64,000 bases of DNA from Lacticaseibacillus paracasei subsp. paracasei (GCF_000829035.1 NZ_AP012541.1:2480001-2544000); one strand, 5' to 3'; counted from the stretch's first letter, positions 27,820 to 37,482 are shown. Notes: generated by a model not told the origin, from the letters alone. Numbers and translations: made by a program.

Positions 27820-29556
27820 TCATTGATGTAACACCTTTTTAATCTTCTGAATATTAGAACTGCCAAGAATCGACTTAACTTTTTCTTTTGCATAGAGTTT
27901 TTTAGATACTTTCAGGTGATATAAAATATCCAACGCTTCTGTTTCAAGAACAGTATCGGTAAATACTTCAAAGATTAGTGATTTATTTAAATGATCAGGA
28001 TTTGTGAAATAGTCTACGTTTTTCAGATACTCCTCCTTACTCGACGCAGAAATATATTGGAATCCAAGATCTTCAGCATAATGCTTAACAAGCAAATGAG
28101 ATTTATTCCCGTAATGTCCCTGGGCTGCAATATATCCATTTGCTAGCCCATCTAATTTATATGCACGATTATCTGGATTCTTAAATTCTGTCCCAATACC
28201 GTTATTAATTAGTAGAATACGAACATTACTGCCAACGTGCCGATTTCCCAAGACATTCATGTCATAGAAAAATGCAAGATCGCCAAAAACGCCAAAATGC
28301 AATTTATCATTCGATAAAGACGCCCCAACAAGAGAAGACACTCCACCATCAATCCCAAAGCCTCCAGTATTAGAATAGGCAAAGACACCGTCAGGAACAT
28401 TATAAAAACTCCAGTTTCGTAATGAATTATAAATTCCAAGATGAAGGATGGAGTCTTCTGGCAATTTTGAAATCGTCTCGTGCGCTAGCCAAGCATTGGA
28501 AAAAGGTAATTCCGGAAAAGATTCTGTCAGGCTATGGGTCGCCTTCCGCCAACTTTCTAAGGTTGGTATGGCAACATGACCAGTTTTGAGATTATTGATG
28601 CTCTCAAAGAAATGAGTCTCTGACATTTCGAAAACATATGAGAGTGTATGAAATGTATCACGAACCTCACCATCAGGATTAACTCTCCAGACCTCACTTG
28701 CATCAATCTGAACAGGGGCTCCCGTCACATTGCCAAGGTGAATTAAAATATCAACGTGACTGACAGAATCTGAATAATTCTTTTGAGATAGCAACAGTGA
28801 AGGATTTACGGCATACTTACCCTTATAATTAGCAATTGGGTCACAAAGCACCACTGCTCCATATTGGCGACAAAATTCGTCAACCTGTGTCGTCAAATTC
28901 GTTGTCCACTTGCTATGAGCCCCAACAAAAATGGCCACTTTTGAAGTCTGAGGAATATCTGGGAAAATTTCGTCGTGAGTAATTCTCTTAATCACACGCT
29001 CCCGAGGCAATTTTTCAACATCAAATTCGCGACTATAAGAGGTCGTTAGATTCATATGAACAGGTCCATTGCCATCTCGTCGAAGCGCTAGTAGTGCAGT
29101 GTTAATACTAACATTGCATGCCCACTCATCCTCTTCTGTATGTATTACAGGAATATGAACGCTAAGTTCAACTGCATCAGCTGGTTGTTGGGTACGATCA
29201 ATAGCCTGCTGAATATTTTGTCCGATTCTGCCAAGATGTTGTGTTGAAGTCACAGCCAATATTGGAAGCTTTCTGTAATATGCTTCTGTAAGAGCGGGAA
29301 GATAATTTCTTGAAGCTGTAGCCTGAGTGCAGCTCAGAACAACTGGTTCTGATGATTCTTCTGCAAGCCCACAAGCAATATATCCAGCCGAACGCTCATC
29401 CGCAGCTGAGTATACTTCGAACCAAGGATCAAGCTGAACTCCTTCAACGAACGCAACATTTGTAGTGCCCGGACTGGCGATAATTTTCTTAATATTGTGA
29501 GCTTTTAACAGACTTATAAGCATCAAAGTATTCTTCTCATTTGTGTATTTAGGCAT
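27820..29556 (-). CDS. MenD-like thiamine-diphosphate enzyme in the EPS operon
   Basis: 578 residues from the ATG at 29556 (AGGAG upstream; it overlaps the preceding stop by 8 nt). N-terminal PYR domain with IASPGTTN and the cofactor-activating glutamate in SAADERSAGY (E54). A central Rossmann-like domain follows, then the PP domain with the MenD-like GDLAFFYDMN ... LINNG block instead of GDG. MenD joins 2-oxoglutarate to isochorismate, but here the gene sits among glycosyltransferases next to a pyruvyltransferase. I infer a C-C bond-forming or decarboxylating role in making an unusual sugar or acyl substituent. Reaction and substrate unknown. Confidence 0.7.
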   Translation of the reverse strand: MPKYTNEKNTLMLISLLKAHNIKKIIASPGTTNVAFVEGVQLDPWFEVYSAADERSAGYIACGLAEESSEPVVLSCTQATASRNYLPALTEAYYRKLPILAVTSTQHLGRIGQNIQQAIDRTQQPADAVELSVHIPVIHTEEDEWACNVSINTALLALRRDGNGPVHMNLTTSYSREFDVEKLPRERVIKRITHDEIFPDIPQTSKVAIFVGAHSKWTTNLTTQVDEFCRQYGAVVLCDPIANYKGKYAVNPSLLLSQKNYSDSVSHVDILIHLGNVTGAPVQIDASEVWRVNPDGEVRDTFHTLSYVFEMSETHFFESINNLKTGHVAIPTLESWRKATHSLTESFPELPFSNAWLAHETISKLPEDSILHLGIYNSLRNWSFYNVPDGVFAYSNTGGFGIDGGVSSLVGASLSNDKLHFGVFGDLAFFYDMNVLGNRHVGSNVRILLINNGIGTEFKNPDNRAYKLDGLANGYIAAQGHYGNKSHLLVKHYAEDLGFQYISASSKEEYLKNVDYFTNPDHLNKSLIFEVFTDTVLETEALDILYHLKVSKKLYAKEKVKSILGSSNIQKIKKVLHQ

Positions 29557-30679
29557 ATTCACTACTCCTTGAAAAAGCTACTGATAACGAATCTTCCAGA
29601 AACATCAACGATTCGGATCGTAAACTATTTAATTTTTGATTGACTGCGACGTAATCGATACTAGTTAGCATCATCTCGATAGAATGTTGATTAAAGTTAT
29701 TATTCCAGAGGCGTTCTTGAAGATTTAACAGATTTAAAAAATTATCAATTCGACTATTTTGACTATTCTCATCGGTATCCTTAAACCTTCTAAATGCACA
29801 GAAATCTTTATTAAAGTTTATTGAAAACGCTATTCCGTGGAAAGAATCCGTGCAAACAAAAGAAGCATCCCGAATTAGCTTCACGAACTCAGCTGGACCA
29901 ACCCCACCTTTGATTGCACCATTCTTCTTGATGTCGTTCTTATACACCGGTATTATCTTGACTCTTAATCCAAGTTGACGAGCTAGTCGGTCACTTGTAC
30001 GCCAATAATTCATATTTGATCCGAGGAAATAAATCAGAAGATACGGCTCTTCAGCTGATTCACCCAAAGCCAATGTTTCAGTCCAATCTTTACGTCCAAG
30101 CAACAGTGTTGGATCTAAAACTGTTTCGACATCTTTGCCAGTTAACTGTGATAATAACTTGGCGGCAACCGCTTCTCTTACCGACAAATGATCGAATCTT
30201 GAGACGAGTGTTTTCATCTCTTTCTCTATCGATTCCTCGGAAATATGGGTAACACCCAGACTTGGTGCATACGCAATCATTGCATGAGGATTTGATACAA
30301 AATCTAAGAAGTAATGACTATCAAAATTCATAGGCGACCATATTTGATCACTACCACAGATGAACAAATCAAAAGTTTTATTCAATTGTTTTAGTGTCTC
30401 AGTGTCTTCACAAAGATCTGTTAACGGAAGCCGTGTATTTTTAAAATTATCAAACAACTTTCCATTAAATTGCTCTACTCGATTGGATCCACTCCAATTT
30501 TTCATTTTGCTGAAAATACGTTTCATAAATTTTGACACAATATTTTGGTGTTTTTCACCTGCGTTTGTAGCGGGATAATACTGGACTAATTCAGTGTGAA
30601 ATCCCATGTTTGTCAATAGCTGGGTTGTCGCCTTCGCCTGTAGGACGGTGCCGTAGTTGTAATAACTAAACCAGGTCAT
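29549..30679 (-). CDS. Polysaccharide pyruvyltransferase family protein
   Basis: Matches the PF04230 pattern: MTWFSYYNYGTVLQAKATTQLL at the start, LFICGSDQIWSP, ISYAPSLG-like IAYAPSLGVT, LSVREAVAAKLLSQL, and the SFVCTDSFHGIAFSINF motif with the family histidine. The enzymes move the enolpyruvyl group of PEP onto a sugar as a ketal. The only ATG is 30679, but homology-like sequence (NYQKSIAVMTW) extends upstream. AAAGGAGG stands 8 nt before an ATC at 30736 in frame. The real start may be that ATC or the gene may have lost its ATG. Confidence 0.8.
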   Translation of the reverse strand: MTWFSYYNYGTVLQAKATTQLLTNMGFHTELVQYYPATNAGEKHQNIVSKFMKRIFSKMKNWSGSNRVEQFNGKLFDNFKNTRLPLTDLCEDTETLKQLNKTFDLFICGSDQIWSPMNFDSHYFLDFVSNPHAMIAYAPSLGVTHISEESIEKEMKTLVSRFDHLSVREAVAAKLLSQLTGKDVETVLDPTLLLGRKDWTETLALGESAEEPYLLIYFLGSNMNYWRTSDRLARQLGLRVKIIPVYKNDIKKNGAIKGGVGPAEFVKLIRDASFVCTDSFHGIAFSINFNKDFCAFRRFKDTDENSQNSRIDNFLNLLNLQERLWNNNFNQHSIEMMLTSIDYVAVNQKLNSLRSESLMFLEDSLSVAFSRSSEYA

Positions 30680-30728
30680 AACTGCTATTGACTTTTGGTA
30701 ATTGCCAGTATTGCTTTGAATCGCTTCC

Positions 30729-31544
30729 TTATTGATTTTTATTTCCTCCTTTGAAGAGCCTCATGATCACACCGCTTAAGCCATATCGTTGACACGCATT
30801 CCAAACCCGCTCTGGAAACTGCAGAAATGAAACAACAATGTGCGCCACCCTTTCACCAAGATGTCTAGTAAAAAATTGTTCAAGTTTAACCCATTTCTGA
30901 AAATCTTCACTGAGCCACGACATCGCATAGTGATGAATTCCACGTGTATCCTCGGTAATCTCCTGAAGGCCGGTCTTAAAATTAATCGGAGAGAAAAATG
31001 CGTGCGGATAAATCTCAATACCGGAAATTTTTTCTATCGAACCAGCACCAATAAACCCGCGTTCCTCAAAATACTGCGTGGTAAAATCAACGACTGTCTT
31101 GTAATTATTTGTGCCATCTGAATTGGTAAATGAACTATGCTCATAAATAGAAAGAATGTCCTGATAAGCCCGCATATGTGGAATTGCACCAAGTATTAGT
31201 CCGGGATTGATAACCTCATGCCCCTTATCACGTTCACAGGCCATAAACGGGCCACTTTCGATAATGTCATCAATCGGTCGGATCAGCTCAACATCGGTGT
31301 CCATATAAATTCCGCCGAATTCTTCGAGAATTTTAAATCGGGCAAAATCACTTACGAAAGCCCATTTTTTTGCGGAGTATGCATCCTTGGTATAAGCCGT
31401 GGTTTCTATTGGAAAATTTGATTCATTCCATTCCTTGATCTTGTATTCTGGGCAATATTTTTTCCAGGATTGAATGCATTCAATAACCTGATTACCTTTG
31501 GGATTGCCTCCAAACCAACAATAGTGAATTGTCTTTGGAATCAT
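30729..31544 (-). CDS. GT32-type capsular polysaccharide glycosyltransferase
   Basis: 271 residues from MIPKTIHYCWFGGNPKGN (31544), whose ATG overlaps the wzy stop (ATGA). The N-terminal IPKTIHYCWFGG, WKKYCPEYKIKEWNES and the DxD motif in GGIYMDTDVELIRP are diagnostic of the Gly_transf_sug (DXD sugar-binding, GT32) group. It adds a hexose to the growing repeat unit on the inner membrane face; donor and linkage unknown. Confidence 0.88.
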   Translation of the reverse strand: MIPKTIHYCWFGGNPKGNQVIECIQSWKKYCPEYKIKEWNESNFPIETTAYTKDAYSAKKWAFVSDFARFKILEEFGGIYMDTDVELIRPIDDIIESGPFMACERDKGHEVINPGLILGAIPHMRAYQDILSIYEHSSFTNSDGTNNYKTVVDFTTQYFEERGFIGAGSIEKISGIEIYPHAFFSPINFKTGLQEITEDTRGIHHYAMSWLSEDFQKWVKLEQFFTRHLGERVAHIVVSFLQFPERVWNACQRYGLSGVIMRLFKGGNKNQ

Positions 31545-32701
31545 ACGCTCAATTGTCCCTCCTGCTTCTTTTGTATCGATGTGAACGTTTCTCTGCGAGC
31601 GGAGTAACATACAAAAAGGAAAACAAAATTTCCTGTCAGGGAAACCATCATCCCTTCATAAAGGCTCCACACAACAGTTATTACGGTGAGAAGAGCAAGA
31701 ATCAATTCATTTTGTTGCTTCAACGAAATCAACAACCTTTGCACTATGAACAGGTAAGCCATCAATCCAATACACCCATAATACATTAGCAATATAACAT
31801 AACCGTTATCTAAAGCATAATATGTATTATTAGAAATTAGACTCAGATCTAAGTGCTGTCCAAACAGAGTAACTGAATATGTTTTCAAGTACATCATGCT
31901 GAGTCCAATTCTACCATTGAACATCTTATCATTGATGAAGCTCACTAAAGGACTTCCAAGACCCTTGACCACATATAGCCGCATCATTAAGACGACCAAT
32001 AATCCAATTATCGGAGCTATCCAATTAATCATCTTTCTCCAAATTGTTTGAACGTTCGGTTGTCGAAGTATCCAGCTAAAGAATAAAGCCATTAACGTCA
32101 AGCCCAGCGTAGTTCTAGATCTTGCAAGTACGTATGTCCCGAATGCAACGAAAGTTAAAAAACTAATCCGAGTAAATGAAAGTTTTCTTCGATGTATTGC
32201 CAAATTCATCAACACTAAAACGCCCACTTGCGCCGCAAAGATATTTGCGTGAGCATAGCCCATTGAATATCCAACTGCATCATAACCATACTTCGAGATA
32301 CTCATAGCAGTGTTGGGTAATATTCCTATGATCGAGGCACTAACAACACATAAAAAAACCAACAATCGTTCTAGAAAAACTACTCGCAATACTTTTTCAA
32401 CTTGATTTTTGTTAATCAGGATTGCCGCACAGAACAGCAAAAATAAATTTGAATTCCCACCTGAAACGTAGGAGGCAAGTCCAATCAAAAGGAGAACGAA
32501 CGTTCTAGTAAAAGACGAGACAGTATAACCATTGCACAATGCACACACTATTGCTGCAACGATTGCAACCGTCTGAAAGAGCACGTGGGCGGAACTATTT
32601 TCGAAATTAGTTAATGCAACGTTTTCTAAGCTGGCATTCAACATCGCAAAGACGATGAAAATATAATACGCCCATCGCGATATAGTTTCTCTGGTTCTCA
32701 C
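31541..32701 (-). CDS. wzy: Wzy-like EPS polymerase
   Basis: From GTG 32701 (AAGGGG 8 nt upstream) 386 residues with around 10-12 membrane helices and a larger outer loop (GLGSPLVSFINDKMFNGRIGLSM ... LDLSLISNNTYYALDN), the usual topology of O-antigen/EPS polymerases. No conserved motif defines this family, so the call rests on topology and its place between glycosyltransferases and the flippase. It would join repeat units outside the membrane. Confidence 0.72.
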   Translation of the reverse strand: MRTRETISRWAYYIFIVFAMLNASLENVALTNFENSSAHVLFQTVAIVAAIVCALCNGYTVSSFTRTFVLLLIGLASYVSGGNSNLFLLFCAAILINKNQVEKVLRVVFLERLLVFLCVVSASIIGILPNTAMSISKYGYDAVGYSMGYAHANIFAAQVGVLVLMNLAIHRRKLSFTRISFLTFVAFGTYVLARSRTTLGLTLMALFFSWILRQPNVQTIWRKMINWIAPIIGLLVVLMMRLYVVKGLGSPLVSFINDKMFNGRIGLSMMYLKTYSVTLFGQHLDLSLISNNTYYALDNGYVILLMYYGCIGLMAYLFIVQRLLISLKQQNELILALLTVITVVWSLYEGMMVSLTGNFVFLFVCYSARRETFTSIQKKQEGQLSV

Positions 32702-32706
32702 ATCAA

Positions 32707-33690
32707 TTACCCCTTCAAGTTCAGAACAGTAACAATAATCGAATATTGACGCCAATACAAAAGACTAAGAATCAGAGTTTGTTTCAAGTTGAAATACCTC
32801 AAAACACTTAAAAAGCCAAGGTTCTTAAAATCCATCCTAAAGTCTGCATCTTGTGATATCTCGATTAGGGCGTCTTTTTGACCAGTAATCAAATATTTAA
32901 CTTGCGTAGTTGCACCATAAGCTGCTCTCAATAAATGCACCGATAATTTCTGATCAATATCCATTATTTTACAGTCGTCCATTTCTGTGGAAACTGCCCG
33001 ATTAACTACGTGATAAGATTCATAAAATTTCGGACTATAATGACGCATCATGCCTGAATCAACTCGATAATTATACAGGGGTTTATCGAGATAATAGATT
33101 GATGCCGCTGCTTTCACAAGCGGAATTGTCTGTAGCAAATCCTCACCAAAGTTGTATGGATAAAACTTGGAATAATCCCGATGCACATCGACAATTTCTC
33201 GCTTGAACGCTTTTAACCAAAGCGCATTTATCTTGTACGTGGTTAGTAATAAATCATAAACTTCTTTTTTATCCGTTTGCATTCCCGTCGGTAACACATG
33301 CTGAAAAAAAATCTTTTTTTGCCCATCTCGGACAACATTTGCATTAAACAAGACTAAATCTGCCTGGCTAGCAATGATTGTCGAGTTTAGCGACGAAAGA
33401 GCATCTGGCTCAAAAAAATCATCTGAATCGCAAAACAAAAAATATTCCCCTTGGGCATTCAGAAGGGCAACTCGTCGTGCGGAAATCAATCCTTCATTCG
33501 CCTTGTTAATGAGTTTTACAAATGAATACTTTTGAGCAAATTCGTTGCATATTTTGACACTGTCATCTGTCGAGCCATCATTGACAAGTATAACTTCAAA
33601 GTTTGTAAAACTTTGGCTCACAATGCTGTGTAAACATTTTCGGAGATATTTTTGAACATTATAGACCGGAATTAGAATACTGAATCTCAT
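32707..33690 (-). CDS. GT2 family glycosyltransferase
   Basis: 327 residues. GT-A fold start FSILIPVYNVQKYLRKCLHSI, VILVNDGSTDDS, then the DxD-type FLFCDSDDFFEP motif near residue 90. The C-terminal part is unrelated to known specificity classes. Inverting transfer from a nucleotide sugar to a lipid-linked saccharide is expected. The stop precedes the wzy start by 5 nt. Confidence 0.88.
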   Translation of the reverse strand: MRFSILIPVYNVQKYLRKCLHSIVSQSFTNFEVILVNDGSTDDSVKICNEFAQKYSFVKLINKANEGLISARRVALLNAQGEYFLFCDSDDFFEPDALSSLNSTIIASQADLVLFNANVVRDGQKKIFFQHVLPTGMQTDKKEVYDLLLTTYKINALWLKAFKREIVDVHRDYSKFYPYNFGEDLLQTIPLVKAAASIYYLDKPLYNYRVDSGMMRHYSPKFYESYHVVNRAVSTEMDDCKIMDIDQKLSVHLLRAAYGATTQVKYLITGQKDALIEISQDADFRMDFKNLGFLSVLRYFNLKQTLILSLLYWRQYSIIVTVLNLKG

Positions 33691-33707
33691 CGAGTCCTCC
33701 TAGACAA

Positions 33708-34601
33708 CTAAAGATTATTTGTCAACACTGCCAACAAGTACACAAGATTAAACTTCCAGTCTCCAAAGCTTATATTCCGTAAACTTAAGAGCCATAATCG
33801 ATCTGATAAATTGCGACGATAACCGCGAATTCGATTAGTAATCTCTGCAAATTCTGGCAACATCTGATTTGAATATCCTTCCCATAAACAACTCATTTGT
33901 TGCTCTACGTTAAATGTGAAAAGGTATTGCTTTAGTTGTTGAATTTGTGCCTTTAAACCTACTCCAAGTCCAACAGTGTTATTACCGTGTTGACGATACT
34001 TCATATGAGTATCTGGATCAGCAATTACAGTTCCCCCCGTGCATAAGCAAACTTTTAGTAGCCATGAGTCATGCATCATTGAGTAGCTAGGACTATACTC
34101 ATTTACCAGCTTCGCAAGGCGCCTATTAAATACGGTTGTGCAACCAGCATTACCAGAATAAATAAATCGACTCGTTAAGTTTCTTTTGTCATTCAATCGA
34201 TGAATACTTAGCTCCGCCAAGTTACTATCAACCAAAGTTTGTCCACAAAAATATAACGAAGGAACAGTTTGGCTTTGATAATTCAATTGATGACAAGCAA
34301 TGGCAAGTTTGTCGTTATCCCAAACATCATCCTGATCACTGAAAGCATAATAATCCGCCGAAGAGTTTGCCCTTTGAATTAGTTCAAGATAACCCTGTGC
34401 AACGTTGAGGTGCTCACCTTTATACCACTCGAGAGCTCCCTTAGTAGCATATTCTCGAAGAATATTTAACGTATTATCCTGAGAACCATCGTCACGAACC
34501 AGAATTTGAACTTCCACACCATCTTGATTCAGGATACTGTCCAATTGTGCTCGTATATATTTCTCACCGTTGTATGTCGCCATCAACACTTGTACTTTCA
34601 T
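33708..34601 (-). CDS. GT2 family glycosyltransferase (rhamnosyltransferase-like)
   Basis: 297 residues from MKVQVLMATYNGEKY (34601; AGGGG upstream). Motifs: IRAQLDSILNQ, ILVRDDGSQDNT, FSDQDDVWDNDKL (DxD region), VFNRRLAKLV and HDSWLLKV, a set seen in alpha-rhamnosyltransferases of streptococcal and lactobacillar capsules. It would use the dTDP-rhamnose made by the linked rml genes; this specificity is inference. Confidence 0.85.
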   Translation of the reverse strand: MKVQVLMATYNGEKYIRAQLDSILNQDGVEVQILVRDDGSQDNTLNILREYATKGALEWYKGEHLNVAQGYLELIQRANSSADYYAFSDQDDVWDNDKLAIACHQLNYQSQTVPSLYFCGQTLVDSNLAELSIHRLNDKRNLTSRFIYSGNAGCTTVFNRRLAKLVNEYSPSYSMMHDSWLLKVCLCTGGTVIADPDTHMKYRQHGNNTVGLGVGLKAQIQQLKQYLFTFNVEQQMSCLWEGYSNQMLPEFAEITNRIRGYRRNLSDRLWLLSLRNISFGDWKFNLVYLLAVLTNNL

Positions 34602-34828
34602 CTTATCCCCTATCCACACGTTTCACTAGAAGCATACTTTCCAACTAACGGCTCTCGCTCGAGCTTCTTTGACATCGTAACCATCAAATCCAATTAATGG
34701 TCACCAGTCCCTATGCTTTTCCTTACTCATCGGATTGGTTTTCCATCAAATCCATCCAGCTACGAAAAAGACTTGCAATCTACTATGTGAGGTTCTTACC
34801 CAGTCCATTGAAAAGGACTAATGATTCT
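34602..34828 (-). other. Intergenic gap inside the EPS operon
   Basis: No gene is seen. A 12-bp direct repeat (CCATCAAATCCA at 34681-34692 and 34743-34754) and a short open remnant ending near 34730 suggest a decayed gene, but the evidence is thin. Confidence 0.4.
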
Positions 34829-35329
34829 TTATTTTTTTAGTAAGTTCTCCACAATCCGAGCAAACTCACTATTAAATTTTTCATTGTTATTGACCAAATC
34901 ACCTGTAAGATTTGCAATAAGCGAGTCATACTGCTGAATATCTTTCCCTAGATCGTCAATATGTTCAACCACAAGTATATTTTTCTTGCGCGCCGCAACC
35001 TCATTTGCAAAATTCAACTGATGATTGTTAACATGTTCATCAAATTGAGCTTGACGTGGCACAACAATTGGAATTTTTCCTAATTGAAGAGGCATAATAA
35101 AACTTGACGGTCCCCCATGTGTGATAACAATTCGAGCGTCTTTAACATACTTCCACATCTCTTGATAGGATAAAAATCGAAAGGTCTCACAATTTTGAGG
35201 ATGATATGTACTATAGCCTGTCTGAATGACAACCTTCTCGTCGATCACACTTTCTGAGACCAATTCATCTAATTTCTCTAATAATCGATTAAAAGGCTGC
35301 TCGTGTGTCCCCACAGTTACAAATATCAT
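34829..35329 (-). CDS. Alg13-like glycosyltransferase catalytic subunit (PssE/EpsG/Cps14G type)
   Basis: 166 residues with the GT28 C-terminal fold: MIFVTVGTHEQPFNRLLEKLD, the nucleotide-sugar site ITHGGPSSFIMPLQLGKIPIVVPR and HVNNHQLNFA. Proteins of this size work as a heterodimer with an Alg14-like membrane partner, encoded directly upstream. In related capsules the pair adds the second sugar (often beta-1,4-galactose or glucose) to the lipid-linked first sugar. Confidence 0.9.
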   Translation of the reverse strand: MIFVTVGTHEQPFNRLLEKLDELVSESVIDEKVVIQTGYSTYHPQNCETFRFLSYQEMWKYVKDARIVITHGGPSSFIMPLQLGKIPIVVPRQAQFDEHVNNHQLNFANEVAARKKNILVVEHIDDLGKDIQQYDSLIANLTGDLVNNNEKFNSEFARIVENLLKK

Positions 35330-35342
35330 TTGATTCCTCCCG

Positions 35343-35792
35343 TTAAAAAATGCTTCCTAGATTAACAGCTTTAGGATAAACCTTGCGCATTTCTTCCCAC
35401 TGCACGATAAACTTGTCAGCAATAGGATAGACCATCTTGCCAGTTACCGTTGGTTTATCAATTCGGTCAAAAACCTCAACATAAATCAATTTGGCGCCCA
35501 ATAACTTTCCAATATAGAAAAAAGGGACCGCAACCGCCGCACCTGATGAAATTATTACGTCCGGGCGTTCTTTAAACAATACTTTAAATGCTAATGCAGT
35601 ATTAATAATCAAGGCTTTTAAGCTACGATTAGTAGGATAGTAACAATGATATTGGCGTTCACCGTTCAATAGACTTCGTGCATCTTCCTTATCGAAAGTC
35701 ACCCAAAACCTATCATTTTTTTTCCAAAATGGTTGTAACATATATAAGTGTGTCAAATGTCCCCCAGAAGATCCTACTAAACATACTTTCAT
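35343..35792 (-). CDS. Alg14-like glycosyltransferase membrane subunit (PssD/EpsF/Cps14F type)
   Basis: 149 residues: MKVCLVGSSGGHLTHL start, FWVTFDKEDARSLL, IISSGAAVAVPFFYIGKLLGAKLIYVE and C-terminal WEEMRKVYPKAVNLGSIF. This is the membrane-anchoring partner that recruits the Alg13-like subunit encoded next. It is the first gene of the EPS operon in this window; a promoter lies upstream, then an IS. Confidence 0.9.
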   Translation of the reverse strand: MKVCLVGSSGGHLTHLYMLQPFWKKNDRFWVTFDKEDARSLLNGERQYHCYYPTNRSLKALIINTALAFKVLFKERPDVIISSGAAVAVPFFYIGKLLGAKLIYVEVFDRIDKPTVTGKMVYPIADKFIVQWEEMRKVYPKAVNLGSIF

Positions 35793-35861
35793 ACTACATT
35801 CCCCCTAAAATAATCGGCATCAGAAGCCTCCATGAGACTCTCTCATTTAGCCTTATTTTTC

Positions 35862-35889
35862 AGTATACCGCAAGAATTCACAATCACAA
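35862..35889 (-). promoter_or_regulatory. Promoter candidate of the EPS operon
   Basis: On the minus strand TTGTGA (35884-35889), 16-nt spacer, TATACT (35862-35867). It stands 70 nt upstream of the Alg14-like gene and 40 bp inside the edge of IS copy D. It may be native to the gap or created by the rearrangement. Confidence 0.5.
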
Positions 35890-35928
35890 CTTTCGAAATC
35901 GGTTTCGTTTTTTTGTAACAATATTGTA

Positions 35929-37482
35929 GTGGCCGTTTAAAAACTATAACGTTCAAGCATTTCAACCCATAAGCTCATTATTGCGTTATAATAAATCCAT
36001 AGAAAATTACCGATTTCGCACATTTCTCGTGCATTTTTCCAGAATATCCTTGGAGGTTATCTCATGGCATATCGTCACAGCCCGCTTCAACTATCATTTG
36101 AATCTTTTGGCGCTGGTCTAAGCACACCTCTTAGCCCAGATAACGAATGGGTTCAATTGGCGGAGGTTATGCCATGGAAGGCGCTCGATGACGCATACCA
36201 ATTGGAGTTTACCAAGAATCTTGGCCGCGCTGCGAAGCCTTTTCGCATGCTTTATGGTGCTGGTTTGATTCAACAACGAATGGGGCTAACAGATCGTGGT
36301 GTAGTTGCGGCGATTCGGGATACACCGGCGCTTCAATACTTCATTGGTTTGTCTGAGTACAAAGCAGTGGCGCCATTCAGCTACTCCAGCTTGGCTCACT
36401 TTCGCAAGCGGATTGCCGACATTTCTGAGCTGATTACCAATATCGTCAACGACACTGTCCGGGCTAAGATTGAAGCGTTGGTCCCGTTCAAGGTAGACAC
36501 AGTCATCACTGATGCAACAGCGGTACCCGTTAAAATCAAGTATCCGCAAGATACTGTGTTGCTCAATCAGGCTCGGCTCAATCTTGAAGCGATGGCAATC
36601 GATATGGCACACCAATTGGGTGTGCCGAACCCACGCATGTATAAACGTGAAGCCAAACACTGTTGGACGGCGTTTTCGCGCCATCCAAAGCAACAACGCG
36701 GCGGCTTTCATAAGCAGGTCAAAGCACAATTGCAATACGTTCGTCGCGATCTGCGCTACATCAACGAGTTCTTAGACCTTGGGGCAACTTTGCCAGAAAA
36801 GCAGGCAATCCGCCTGGGAGTCATTCGGATCTTGTTTGACCAACAGTGGTACATGTATACCCATAAGACGCATCGCGTCGAAAATCGTATTGTCAGTCTC
36901 CAACAGCCATACATCCGCCCGATTCAGCGTGGCAAAGCAAATGCCAAAGTAGAATTCGGCGCGAAGATTGATTGTTCTCTAAGCGAAGGCGTAATCGATA
37001 TCGAACGCTTAGACTTTAATGCCTTCTCTGAAGGCAAAGACTTTAAGGAGACCTTGGACCACTACTTTGACTTGCACGGACATTATCCTGATGAAGTACT
37101 AGCGGACACATTATATCGTAATCGAGAGAACCTGAAGCTATGCAAAGACTTAGGTATCCGCATCTGTGGTCCCAAATTGGGGCGTCATCCGAAACACGTT
37201 AACACTGAACAACGCCGAAAAGATACTGACGCCGAGAATCGACGAGGTGCCATAGAGCGCCGGTTTGCCTTTATGAAGGGTTCACTGGGGCTTGATTTGG
37301 TGAACACTCGAACCGCTGAATCGTTGGCCGTAAAGATCGATGAGGCAATCGTCCTGAGCAATGTGTTGGCCCTGATGCGGGTTTTTGCTATACCAATTTT
37401 TGTTTTGGCAGAATCAGAAGGAGTAACCTATCAAATTCGCTATAAATTTACTACGAAAGTTGAAAATATGGTGGCCTAATTA
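35929..37482 (+). mobile_element. DUF772-type element, copy D, right end lost
   Basis: Left end GTGGCCGTTTAA at 35929 after ATTGTA. The right end stops 3 nt after the transposase stop, where copy B2 begins; copies C and E have 12 nt there, so about 9 bp of inverted repeat are missing. It is probably immobile on its own. Confidence 0.8.
36064..37479 (+). CDS. DUF772-type DDE transposase (copy D)
   Basis: 471 residues from MAYRHSPLQLS (GGAGG upstream). Same domain order as copies B, C and E: DUF772 (NEWVQLAEVMPWKALDDAY), VITDATAVPVKIKYPQD catalytic start, ENRRGAIERRFAF C-terminal block. Closest by eye to copy C. The gene is intact although the element end is not. Confidence 0.92.
   Translation: MAYRHSPLQLSFESFGAGLSTPLSPDNEWVQLAEVMPWKALDDAYQLEFTKNLGRAAKPFRMLYGAGLIQQRMGLTDRGVVAAIRDTPALQYFIGLSEYKAVAPFSYSSLAHFRKRIADISELITNIVNDTVRAKIEALVPFKVDTVITDATAVPVKIKYPQDTVLLNQARLNLEAMAIDMAHQLGVPNPRMYKREAKHCWTAFSRHPKQQRGGFHKQVKAQLQYVRRDLRYINEFLDLGATLPEKQAIRLGVIRILFDQQWYMYTHKTHRVENRIVSLQQPYIRPIQRGKANAKVEFGAKIDCSLSEGVIDIERLDFNAFSEGKDFKETLDHYFDLHGHYPDEVLADTLYRNRENLKLCKDLGIRICGPKLGRHPKHVNTEQRRKDTDAENRRGAIERRFAFMKGSLGLDLVNTRTAESLAVKIDEAIVLSNVLALMRVFAIPIFVLAESEGVTYQIRYKFTTKVENMVA

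Noticed and set aside
34602..34828. Small gene in the EPS gap ending in FRSWMDLMENQSDE
   Set aside because: Only about 18 codons follow the previous stop and there is no start; at most a decayed gene end.
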